Source: Alphaproteobacteria bacterium
Lineage (GTDB): Bacteria; Pseudomonadota; Alphaproteobacteria; JAAXGF01
Reading direction: 5' to 3'
Assembly: GCA_012267605.1 (NCBI GenBank)
Contig: JAAXGF010000304.1
Span: forward strand, 1-7,180
DNA: 7,180 bases
Shown here: positions 1-5,125 of the stretch, piece by piece
How the letters are laid out: every line of letters begins with the position of its first letter
How positions within the stretch are numbered: the stretch's first letter is position 1
Made by a program: the position numbers and the translations under genes
The notes under the pieces: generated by a model
Told to the model about the DNA's origin: nothing
The model's database searches: none
Seen by the model: only the letters and a program-made list of their open reading frames with translations

Positions 1-260
1 GCCTTGGCCCGTTCTGCGACGAGCGTACCGACACGACTCGCCGCCGTTTTATCTGCGCCGGTTTTCAGATCGCCACGTAACCCGGGGTCAAGGCTCGATG
101 CCGACGCGATCGTGTGGCCACGCGTGTCGTCGATAACCTGAGCGTATATATGCTTACCTGAGCGAAATACCGAAAGCCGTACCCGCCCACTAGAAACCTG
201 GCGCAATCGCCAACGCACGCGGCGCCGGCGCCGTCTGTAAAGAGATTTCACAAGGTTCAT
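1..260 (-). CDS. rplR: 50S ribosomal protein L18, N-terminal 86 codons (runs off the left edge)
   Basis: L18 binds 5S rRNA and, with L5, carries it into the central protuberance of the 50S subunit. The reading frame begins at ATG 258-260 and stays open to base 1, giving 86 complete codons; the remainder lies outside the window. The family signature is the basic N-terminus followed by LSVFRSGKHIYAQVIDD at about residues 29-45. A run of six arginines (residues 9-14) forms part of the basic arm that contacts 5S rRNA. An AGGTG ribosome binding site ends 8 nt before the ATG and overlaps the TAG stop of rplF. Position directly after rplF matches the spc order. One oddity is Val27 in GRVRLSVFRS, where I recall proline as usual (RPRLSVFRS). 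Identification is secure; total length cannot be judged. Confidence 0.95.
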   Translation of the reverse strand, partial: MNLVKSLYRRRRRRVRWRLRQVSSGRVRLSVFRSGKHIYAQVIDDTRGHTIASASSLDPGLRGDLKTGADKTAASRVGTLVAERAK

Positions 261-268
261 CGCGCCCG

Positions 269-273
269 CACCT
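269..273 (-). promoter_or_regulatory. Ribosome binding site of rplR
   Basis: AGGTG on the minus strand ends 8 nt before the rplR ATG. It overlaps the TAG stop of rplF (272-274), so ribosomes finishing L6 arrive at the L18 start. It supports the ATG at 258-260 as start of a gene cut by the window edge. Confidence 0.7.
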
Positions 274-805
274 ATTTCTTCTTGCCTTCTTTACGCCGAA
301 TGCGCTCACCCGCGTATCGGATTCCCTTGGCCTTATAGGGATCAGGCCGGCGATTACCTCGAATTTGTGCGGCCACCTGTCCCACCTTCTGTTTATCGGC
401 ACCGGAAATCTTGATCATGGTCGGCTTTTCACACTTTATGGTTATTCCCGGCGGTATCGGATAAAGGACATCGTGGCTATAGCCCAATTGAAGTTTTAGC
501 GCATTTCCCTCCAGTTGCGCCCGGTAGCCGACACCAGTGATTTCCAAATCGATGGTGAAACCTTCGGACACGCCCGTTACCATGCTGGCTACCAAGCTTC
601 GCGACATACCCCACATCGCGCGGGCGCGGGTACTCGCGTCCCGCGGCCTGACGACGACCCGAGCATCCTCGATTTTAGCCTCAACCTCGGGTACCAAGGT
701 CATGCGCATTTCCCCGAGCGGACCCTTTACCGCGAAGTCCTGCCGCTCAATTGAAGCGTCGACCCCGTTCGGAATAACCACCGGATTCTTGCCAACTCGC
801 GACAT
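272..805 (-). CDS. rplF: 50S ribosomal protein L6
   Basis: L6 is a 50S protein near the factor-binding site, next to the sarcin-ricin loop and the base of the L7/L12 stalk. The 177-residue product matches the usual bacterial length. It begins MSRVGKNPVVIPNGVD and carries the two repeated L6 domains. The second contains the ITGVGYRAQLEG segment at about residues 89-100 and the conserved C-terminal basic block with PDPYKAKGIRYAGERIRRKEGKK. The start is ATG 803-805. It lies 3 nt after the rpsH stop, with a GAGGTG-type ribosome binding site inside the end of rpsH. It ends in TAG 11 nt before rplR. No truncation or domain loss is seen. Confidence 0.98.
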   Translation of the reverse strand: MSRVGKNPVVIPNGVDASIERQDFAVKGPLGEMRMTLVPEVEAKIEDARVVVRPRDASTRARAMWGMSRSLVASMVTGVSEGFTIDLEITGVGYRAQLEGNALKLQLGYSHDVLYPIPPGITIKCEKPTMIKISGADKQKVGQVAAQIRGNRRPDPYKAKGIRYAGERIRRKEGKKK

Positions 806-808
806 TCC

Positions 809-1207
809 CTAAAACACCTCGCACAGGACTTCACCACCAACATTAGCCGCGCGGGCCTCTCCATCGGACATCACCCCGCGGGGAGTAGATAGGATGGAAA
901 TGCCCAGCCCGTTATAGACTTTCGGTAAACTCTTTATCGACGCGTAAACCCGCCGCCCAGGCTTCGAAATGCGCAGAATCTTTTGTATCACCGGGTCTCC
1001 ATCATGATATTTCAGCTCAATCTTCAATTCAACTTGGCCATTCGACGATTCACGCTGGGTATACCCGCGAATGTAGCCCTCGCGTTTGAGCACGTCGAGG
1101 ACGTGGGCCCGCAACCTGGACGCCGGCGAATCGACATCCGACAGCCGAGCACGCTGACCATTGCGGATGCGGGTCAACATATCGCCGAGGGGGTCGCTCA
1201 TTGTCAT
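809..1207 (-). CDS. rpsH: 30S ribosomal protein S8
   Basis: S8 binds helix 21 of 16S rRNA early in 30S assembly; in E. coli it is also the translational repressor of the spc operon. The 132-residue product begins MTMSDPLGDMLTRIRNGQRA and ends with the highly conserved block STPRGVMSDGEARAANVGGEVLCEVF (about residues 107-132), which forms the RNA-binding C-terminal domain. Two in-frame ATGs lie at 1205-1207 and 1199-1201. The first is chosen because AAGGGAG (1216-1222) ends 8 nt upstream of it, whereas the second would have a 14-nt spacing. That binding site overlaps the TAA stop of rpsN. The gene stops with TAG, 3 nt before rplF. Confidence 0.98.
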   Translation of the reverse strand: MTMSDPLGDMLTRIRNGQRARLSDVDSPASRLRAHVLDVLKREGYIRGYTQRESSNGQVELKIELKYHDGDPVIQKILRISKPGRRVYASIKSLPKVYNGLGISILSTPRGVMSDGEARAANVGGEVLCEVF

Positions 1208-1220
1208 CTGCCGTGCTCCC

Positions 1221-1526
1221 TTACCAACTTGACTTGATCATTCCGGGAATTTCTCCCACGGAGGCGAGTTCGCGTAGAGCGATACGGGACATCTGGAATT
1301 TGCGGTAAAAGCCGCGTGGGCGCCCCGTCACTTCGCACCGGTTTCGTATCCGCACCTTGGAAGAATTGCGTGGCAATTCCGACAATTTGAGTCGCGCCGC
1401 GAATCGCTCTTCCATCGGCAAAGTACGGTTGTTTGCCAGATCCGACAACGCCTTGCGTTTCGCGGCATATTTTGCCACTAGCGCCCGCCGTCGCTCATTT
1501 TTCTTTACGGCACTCGTTTTCGCCAT
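1221..1526 (-). CDS. rpsN: 30S ribosomal protein S14, zinc-free long form
   Basis: S14 sits in the 30S head close to S3 and S19. The 101-residue product is the long form without a zinc ribbon: only one cysteine is present, in the block LPRNSSKVRIRNRCEVTGRPRGFYRKFQMSR (about residues 51-81), and there are no CXXC pairs. It ends IPGMIKSSW, the usual C-terminus. The start is ATG 1524-1526, with GGAG ending 9 nt upstream. The gap to rplE is 32 nt. It stops with TAA, one of only two TAA stops in the window. The long form in this position fits Proteobacteria; a short zinc-binding S14 would be expected here in many Firmicutes and Actinobacteria. Confidence 0.98.
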   Translation of the reverse strand: MAKTSAVKKNERRRALVAKYAAKRKALSDLANNRTLPMEERFAARLKLSELPRNSSKVRIRNRCEVTGRPRGFYRKFQMSRIALRELASVGEIPGMIKSSW

Positions 1527-1558
1527 TCACTGTTGCTCCATGCCAGTTGTGGGCAAAT

Positions 1559-2101
1559 TCAATGTACGATGGGGACGCGAAATCCCAACAGTAGGGCTTC
1601 GGCCTCTTGATCGGTATGCGCCGAAGTCACGATGACGATATCCAGACCCCGAATTTTATCGACCTTGTCGTAGTCAATCTCTGGGAACACGATTTGTTCC
1701 TTTAATCCCAGTGAATAGTTGCCGCGTCCATCGAAACTCTTACCCGATACACCGCGGAAATCTCTCACTCGAGGCAGGGCGATGGTCACCAAGCGATCGA
1801 GGAATTCGTACACTCGGTCCCGGCGCAACGTAACCTTGCAACCCACTAACATGCCCTGACGGAGCTTGAACGCGGCGACCGATTTCTTTGCCCGAATAAC
1901 GATTGGCTTTTGTCCAGCAATCGCAGTCATATCGCGTGCCGCGGCCTCAACTTGTTTCGCATCGGCCGTTCCCTCACCTACCCCCATGTTGAGAACGATC
2001 TTGGTAAGGCGCGGTGCCTGCATCACGTTGGAATAGCCGAACTGCTCCATTAGCGCAGGTCGCAATACATTCTCGTACTGCTCTTTTAGGCGCGGCTTCA
2101 T
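1559..2101 (-). CDS. rplE: 50S ribosomal protein L5
   Basis: L5 binds 5S rRNA and helps form the central protuberance and the B1b bridge to the 30S head. With ATG at 2099-2101 the product has 180 residues, close to the 179 of E. coli L5. It begins MKPRLKEQYENVLRPALMEQ. Family motifs include FGYSNVMQAPRLTKIVLNMGVGEG (about residues 21-44), IAGQKPIVIRAKKSVAAFKLRQG (61-83), RVRDFRGVSGKSFDGRGNYSLGLKEQ (111-136) and VFPEIDYDKV (138-147). A TTG at 2123-2125 would add eight residues (MPQLGIAS) but has no purine-rich sequence before it, while the ATG has GGGGA ending 8 nt upstream. The C-terminal FRVPIVH differs from the more usual NFPF-like end. The 33-nt gap from rplX is the longest in the window and sits where S8 represses the spc mRNA in E. 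coli. Confidence 0.97.
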   Translation of the reverse strand: MKPRLKEQYENVLRPALMEQFGYSNVMQAPRLTKIVLNMGVGEGTADAKQVEAAARDMTAIAGQKPIVIRAKKSVAAFKLRQGMLVGCKVTLRRDRVYEFLDRLVTIALPRVRDFRGVSGKSFDGRGNYSLGLKEQIVFPEIDYDKVDKIRGLDIVIVTSAHTDQEAEALLLGFRVPIVH

Positions 2102-2109
2102 CGAGGCAA

Positions 2110-2114
2110 TCCCC
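2110..2114 (-). promoter_or_regulatory. Probable ribosome binding site of rplE
   Basis: GGGGA on the minus strand ends 8 nt before ATG 2099-2101. It is a modest match, but it favours this ATG over the TTG at 2123-2125, which has no such sequence upstream. Confidence 0.5.
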
Positions 2115-2134
2115 AACTGCGGCAAGTGATAACG

Positions 2135-2458
2135 TCAAACATCGATGACCTCACCCGAGCGCTTGGCAAAACGGACCTTGCGCCCGTCCTCGAGACGCCG
2201 GTAACCAACTCGCGTCGCCCGATCCGATTTCGGATCGACAAGGGCGACGTTGGATACGTGTAACGGCGCCTCCTTCTCAATAATTCCGCCTGCGCTCGAA
2301 GATGTCGGCCGGCTATGGCGTTTGACCATGTTCACACCCTGTACCAAGACTCGGCCATCCTGCGGAAAAACCTTCAACACCTCGCCACGCTTGCCGTTCT
2401 CGCGTCCGCAAATCACTACGACCTTATCGCCTTTCCTGACCCGCATCTTGACTGCCAT
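2135..2458 (-). CDS. rplX: 50S ribosomal protein L24
   Basis: L24 is an assembly-initiator protein that binds the 5' domain of 23S rRNA, near the peptide tunnel exit. The chosen start, ATG 2456-2458, gives 107 residues beginning MAVKMRVRKGDKVVVICGRE. The N-terminal KOW motif covers about residues 8-35 (KGDKVVVICGRENGKRGEVL). It is followed by VLVQGVNMVKRH and the EKEAPLHVSNVALVDP block (about residues 63-78), and ends SGEVIDV. A GTG one codon upstream is less likely because GGAGGT ends 6 nt before the ATG but only 3 nt before the GTG. The start overlaps the rplN stop as TGATG, a typical termination-reinitiation arrangement. The gene stops with TGA, 33 nt before the rplE start. Confidence 0.97.
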   Translation of the reverse strand: MAVKMRVRKGDKVVVICGRENGKRGEVLKVFPQDGRVLVQGVNMVKRHSRPTSSSAGGIIEKEAPLHVSNVALVDPKSDRATRVGYRRLEDGRKVRFAKRSGEVIDV

Positions 2459-2826
2459 CACAGGACCTCCGGTGCCAAGGAAATGATTTTCATGAACTTT
2501 TTCGCCCGCAACTCTCTGGTTACGGGGCCAAAAATTCTGGTGCCAATCGGTTCCCCTTGGCGGGTTATCAGTACCGCAGCGTTGCGATCAAATCGGATAA
2601 CAGACCCGTCCACGCGACGAATCTCCTTAGCCGTCCGCACAACAACAGCGTGATGGACGTCGCCCTTCTTGACCTTGCCGCGCGGAATGGCGTCCTTGAC
2701 GGTTACGACAATGATATCGCCGATCGAGGCCGTCATCCGTTTGGAACCGCCCAGCACCTTGATACATTGCACGCGACGCGCACCCGAATTATCGGCGACC
2801 GTCAAATTGGTTTCCATCTGGATCAT
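2458..2826 (-). CDS. rplN: 50S ribosomal protein L14
   Basis: L14 lies on the subunit interface, binds 23S rRNA and contributes to inter-subunit bridges with 16S rRNA; the silencing factor RsfS binds it in other bacteria. ATG 2824-2826 gives 122 residues, the standard length, with the standard beginning MIQMETNLTVADNSGARRVQ. Further conserved segments are CIKVLGGSKR (21-30), GDIIVVTVKDAIPRGKVKKGDV (37-58) and GTRIFGPVTRELRAKKFMKIISLAPEVL at the C-terminus. A GTG at 2845-2847 would add seven residues absent from the family. The ribosome binding site before the ATG is weak: the good AGGTGG lies about 22 nt upstream. The 30-nt gap from rpsQ marks the S10/spc boundary. Confidence 0.98.
   Translation of the reverse strand: MIQMETNLTVADNSGARRVQCIKVLGGSKRMTASIGDIIVVTVKDAIPRGKVKKGDVHHAVVVRTAKEIRRVDGSVIRFDRNAAVLITRQGEPIGTRIFGPVTRELRAKKFMKIISLAPEVL
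2465..2470 (-). promoter_or_regulatory. Strong ribosome binding site of rplX
   Basis: GGAGGT on the minus strand, 6 nt before ATG 2456-2458. It lies within the last codons of rplN (E-V-L-stop), so it both encodes the L14 C-terminus and sets the L24 start. It decides for the ATG over the adjacent GTG. Confidence 0.85.
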
Positions 2827-2856
2827 TGCACCAGTCCAAACCGCCACGCCACCTGC

Positions 2857-3093
2857 CTAAGCGGTGTCGGCGATTACCTCCCAACACTTGGACTTCGAAT
2901 AGGGGCGCGACTCGCGAATTCGCACGACATCACCGATCTGGCAATTATCACCTTCGTCGTGAGCCGCATACTTTTTTGATCGTCGTATGACTTTCTTGTA
3001 AACCGGATGAGCGAATCGGCGATCAACCCGCACGATGACGGTCTTGGTGCCGGCGTTGCTAATTACGGTTCCTTGTAATGTACGCCTCGGCAT
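2857..3093 (-). CDS. rpsQ: 30S ribosomal protein S17
   Basis: S17 is a primary 16S rRNA-binding protein of the 30S body with an OB-type beta barrel. The 78-residue product begins MPRRTLQGTVISNAGTKTVIVRVDRRFAHPVYKK (1-34), followed by the conserved basic RRSKKYAAHDE at about residues 37-47 and GDVVRIRESRPYSKSKCWEVI at about 54-74. The length is normal. ATG 3091-3093 follows the rpmC stop by 3 nt and has GGAGGGAG ending 8 nt upstream, inside the end of rpmC. It ends in TAG. It is the last gene of the S10 part; no hairpin followed by a T-run is seen in the 30 nt before rplN. Confidence 0.98.
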   Translation of the reverse strand: MPRRTLQGTVISNAGTKTVIVRVDRRFAHPVYKKVIRRSKKYAAHDEGDNCQIGDVVRIRESRPYSKSKCWEVIADTA

Positions 3094-3096
3094 CTC

Positions 3097-3324
3097 CTAA
3101 GCTCCCTCCGCCACCGGCTTCTCAAGATTCGTCGCGCTTTGCCGGCGCTGTTTTAGGATCGTTCTGATTCGGGCAATGTCTCGGCGGACATGCCGAATTC
3201 GCGCGGTATTTTCCAGCTGCCCGGTCGCCCGTTGGAAGCGAAGATTGAAAGCCTCCTTCTTCAACTTCAGCAATTCATCGGCCAATTCGTCGCCGGTTTT
3301 GACACGAATGTCTTCCGCCTTCAT
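3097..3324 (-). CDS. rpmC: 50S ribosomal protein L29
   Basis: L29 is a small two-helix protein beside L23 at the tunnel exit, where chaperones and the signal recognition particle dock. The 75-residue product begins MKAEDIRVKTGDELADELLKLKKEAF and has the family signature LRFQRATGQLENTARIRHVRRDIARIRTIL at about residues 28-57. A short polar tail (residues 60-75, QRRQSATNLEKPVAEGA region) makes it slightly longer than the 63 residues of E. coli. The start is ATG 3322-3324, 3 nt after the rplP stop, with GAGGGG embedded in the last codons of rplP, 9 nt upstream. It ends in TAG. Confidence 0.97.
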   Translation of the reverse strand: MKAEDIRVKTGDELADELLKLKKEAFNLRFQRATGQLENTARIRHVRRDIARIRTILKQRRQSATNLEKPVAEGA

Positions 3325-3327
3325 CGC

Positions 3328-3747
3328 CTAAGTCCCCTCGCCGAATCGGGTTACCATGCGCGTGGCCATGGGTAGTTTCGCAGCACCCCGATCGAATGCG
3401 CCTTTGGCTAAAGGCAACGAAACCCCATCGACCTCAAATACGATTCGTCCAGGCTTGACACGACACATCCAATACTCCGGCGACCCTTTACCCTTACCCA
3501 TGCGAACCTCGGCTGGCTTGGTACTGACCGGCACATCTGGGAATATGCAGATCCATATGCGCCCAGCGCGTTTCATATGCCGCGTGATGGCGCGCCTCGC
3601 AGCTTCGATCTGTCGCGAGGTGACGCGCCCCGCGGCCATGGCCTTAAGACCATAGGCGCCGAAATTTAGGCGCGTGCCCCCCTTCGCGAAGCCATGTACC
3701 CGACCCTTGTGGGCCTTGCGGTATTTCGTGCGTTTCGGACGCAGCAT
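3328..3747 (-). CDS. rplP: 50S ribosomal protein L16
   Basis: L16 is a late-assembling 50S protein near the A-site tRNA elbow and the peptidyl transferase centre. The 139-residue product begins MLRPKRTKYRKAHKGRVHGF. It carries GLKAMAAGRVTSRQIEAARRAI (about 33-54) and the loop VRMGKGKGSPEYWMCRVKPG (about 81-100). Arg82 aligns with the arginine that is hydroxylated in E. coli L16 (R81). Cys67 in IWICIFPD stands where arginine is usual (IWIRIFPD); the codon is TGC at 3547-3549. ATG 3745-3747 follows the rpsC stop by 12 nt, with AGAGG about 9 nt upstream. It ends in TAG. Confidence 0.98.
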   Translation of the reverse strand: MLRPKRTKYRKAHKGRVHGFAKGGTRLNFGAYGLKAMAAGRVTSRQIEAARRAITRHMKRAGRIWICIFPDVPVSTKPAEVRMGKGKGSPEYWMCRVKPGRIVFEVDGVSLPLAKGAFDRGAAKLPMATRMVTRFGEGT

Positions 3748-3759
3748 CGTGTTTCGCCT

Positions 3760-4443
3760 CTATCCCCGGCCACCGCCGTGAAGCTCAAGCGCGCGCTTAT
3801 CCTGAGCCATCGGGTCGTGATCGAGGATTTCGCCCTTGAATACCCAAACCTTTACCCCGCAACACCCGTACGCCGTACGCGCTGTCGCGGTTCCGTAGTC
3901 GACATTCGCGCGCAAAGTGTGAAGCGGAACTCGCCCCTCCCGGTACCATTCGGTACGAGCAATTTCGGCGCCGCCCAATCGCCCCCCGCAGTTCACACGA
4001 ATTCCCTGAGCACCGAGACGCATGGCCGACTGGACCGCTCGTTTCATGGCACGCCGGAATCCGATGCGACGCTCAAGCTGTTGGCTGATATTTTCCGCGA
4101 CCAAGTAAGCATCTATCTCCGGTTTGCGAATCTCGACAATGTTTAGGTGAACGTCCGATCGAGTCATCTTCGCCAAATCGGTACGCAAGCGCTCGATATC
4201 CGCGCCTTTCTTGCCAATGACCACGCCGGGCCGCGCGGTATGAATTGTCACGCGCGCCTTTTTCGCCGGCCTCTCAATAATAATTTTGCTAACACCAGCC
4301 TGAGTGAGCCGTTTCTTGAGAAATGCGCGCAGTCGGATGTCCTCGTGTAAAAGACTGCCGTATTCACCGGCCGCAAACCAGCGCGAATCCCAGGTACGGT
4401 TGATGCCCAGTCGCATGCCGATCGGATTGACCTTTTGACCCAT
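3760..4443 (-). CDS. rpsC: 30S ribosomal protein S3
   Basis: S3 lies at the mRNA entry channel of the 30S head and contributes to its helicase activity and to start-site selection. The 227-residue product begins MGQKVNPIGMRLGINRTWDS. The N-terminal half holds a type II KH domain with the GVVIGKKG loop at about residues 73-80. The C-terminal domain includes CGGRLGGAEIARTEWYREGRVPLHTLRANVDYG (about 152-184), with the arginines that line the mRNA entry. A 25-residue polar tail closes it, ending in HGGGRG. The ATG at 4441-4443 abuts the rplV stop with no spacer (TAG-ATG). AGGTGG ends 5 nt upstream, inside rplV. The length fits alphaproteobacterial S3. It ends in TAG. Confidence 0.98.
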   Translation of the reverse strand: MGQKVNPIGMRLGINRTWDSRWFAAGEYGSLLHEDIRLRAFLKKRLTQAGVSKIIIERPAKKARVTIHTARPGVVIGKKGADIERLRTDLAKMTRSDVHLNIVEIRKPEIDAYLVAENISQQLERRIGFRRAMKRAVQSAMRLGAQGIRVNCGGRLGGAEIARTEWYREGRVPLHTLRANVDYGTATARTAYGCCGVKVWVFKGEILDHDPMAQDKRALELHGGGRG

Positions 4444-4827
4444 CTACGCCACCTCTTCGTCGCGTTCGCGCACGATCACCGTCAAATTGCTGAACGGCTT
4501 GATCACCCGGGCGATCCTTCCGCGTGCTCGGGCCCGCCAACGTTTCATAACCAAGCCACGACCAACCGTCGCTTCCGCCACAATAAGGTGGTCGACATCT
4601 AGCGCATGATTATTCTCGGCGTTGGCCACAGCCGACTGAAGCACCTTGCGAACCGCGCCAGCGCAACGGCGTCGAGAAAATGAAAGCTGAGCCAAAGCCT
4701 TTTCGACGTTCAAACCGCGTATGCTTTGAGCGATCAGATTGAGCTTCTGCGGGCTCACACGCAGTGCACGTGCATAGGCCATCGCCTCGTTGTCGGCCAA
4801 CCGTCGCGGCGATTTTGGTTTGCCCAT
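4444..4827 (-). CDS. rplV: 50S ribosomal protein L22
   Basis: L22 binds several 23S rRNA domains; its long hairpin lines the peptide exit tunnel and, with L4, forms the constriction linked to macrolide resistance. With ATG 4825-4827 the product has 127 residues, beginning MGKPKSPRRLADNEAMAYAR and followed by ALRVSPQKLNLIAQSIRGLNVEKALAQL (about 21-48). The hairpin region includes VGRGLVMKRWRARARGRIARVIKP at about residues 88-111. The frame remains open 24 codons further upstream, but that stretch overlaps rpsS and is unlike L22. AGGGG ends 8 nt before the chosen ATG and supports it. The spacing to the rpsS stop is 4 nt. No deletion or insertion is evident in the hairpin. It ends in TAG immediately before the rpsC ATG. 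Confidence 0.97.
   Translation of the reverse strand: MGKPKSPRRLADNEAMAYARALRVSPQKLNLIAQSIRGLNVEKALAQLSFSRRRCAGAVRKVLQSAVANAENNHALDVDHLIVAEATVGRGLVMKRWRARARGRIARVIKPFSNLTVIVRERDEEVA
4449..4454 (-). promoter_or_regulatory. Ribosome binding site of rpsC inside rplV
   Basis: AGGTGG on the minus strand, 5 nt before the rpsC ATG. It is read as part of the last codons of rplV (E-E-V-A-stop), so S3 translation depends on sequence within the L22 coding region. Confidence 0.8.
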
Positions 4828-4831
4828 CGCT

Positions 4832-5110
4832 TTATCCCCTACGCGCTTTCTTGTCCGCAGCGTGACCGTAATAGGTACGCGTCGGTGCAAATTCGCCAAG
4901 CTTGTGACCGACCATATTTTCGGTCACAAGCACTGGAAAAAATTTCTTTCCGTTGTAAACCGCAAAGGTGAGTCCGACGAACTGGGGTAACACAGTTGAT
5001 CTTCGCGACCACGTGCGGATCGCCTGTTTGCGGTCGGATTCCCGCGCGGCATCGGCTTTTGCCAAGAGATATCCGTCAACAAATGGTCCCTTCCACACCG
5101 AACGCCCCAC
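4832..5110 (-). CDS. rpsS: 30S ribosomal protein S19
   Basis: S19 sits in the 30S head with S13 and S14 and contacts A-site tRNA. The 92-residue product begins MGRSVWKGPFVDGYLLAKAD and has the signature WSRRSTVLPQFVGLTFAVYNGKKFFPV at about residues 34-60. This is followed by MVGHKLGEFAPTRTYYGHAADKKARRG to the C-terminus. The initiation codon is GTG (5108-5110); no ATG or TTG in frame fits better, and AAGGA ends 8 nt upstream. The 15-nt gap after rplB is the longest within the upstream half of the cluster. It ends in TAA, 4 nt before rplV. Confidence 0.97.
   Translation of the reverse strand: MGRSVWKGPFVDGYLLAKADAARESDRKQAIRTWSRRSTVLPQFVGLTFAVYNGKKFFPVLVTENMVGHKLGEFAPTRTYYGHAADKKARRG
4836..4840 (-). 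promoter_or_regulatory. Ribosome binding site of rplV inside rpsS
   Basis: AGGGG on the minus strand ends 8 nt before ATG 4825-4827, within the final codons of rpsS. It favours the 127-residue form of L22 over a longer one starting inside rpsS. Confidence 0.7.
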
Positions 5111-5118
5111 CGTATCGT

Positions 5119-5123
5119 TCCTT
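5119..5123 (-). promoter_or_regulatory. Ribosome binding site of rpsS (GTG start)
   Basis: AAGGA on the minus strand lies in the 15-nt rplB/rpsS gap, 8 nt before the GTG at 5108-5110. It supports the non-ATG initiation of S19. Confidence 0.75.
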
Positions 5124-5125
5124 TC

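Noticed and set aside
1527..1541. A four-codon mini-frame (ATG GAG CAA CAG TGA) directly before rpsN
   Set aside because: It is in frame with rpsN and contains its GGAG site, but a frame this short is expected by chance and has no support as a leader peptide.
2102..2125. TTG start adding eight residues to L5
   Set aside because: No purine-rich site precedes the TTG; the ATG at 2101 gives a normal length and has GGGGA at 8 nt.
2098..2280. A 60-codon Arg-rich open frame on the minus strand within rplX and the rplX/rplE gap
   Set aside because: It is out of frame with rplX, whose own frame is fully conserved, and is a composition artefact.
2827..2847. GTG start adding seven residues to L14
   Set aside because: The AGGTGG lies only 1 nt before this GTG, and the L14 family starts with MIQM, which fits the ATG at 2826.
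2557..2979. A 140-codon open frame on the plus strand opposite rplN and rpsQ
   Set aside because: It is antisense to two conserved genes and its translation resembles no protein family I know.
3694..4146. A 150-codon open frame on the plus strand opposite rpsC and rplP
   Set aside because: It is antisense to conserved genes, has no plausible ribosome binding site or domain, and is best explained as a codon-bias shadow.
4828..4899. A 24-codon upstream extension of the L22 frame
   Set aside because: It overlaps rpsS; MGKPKSPRRL at 4827 is the usual L22 beginning in Alphaproteobacteria and has its own binding site.
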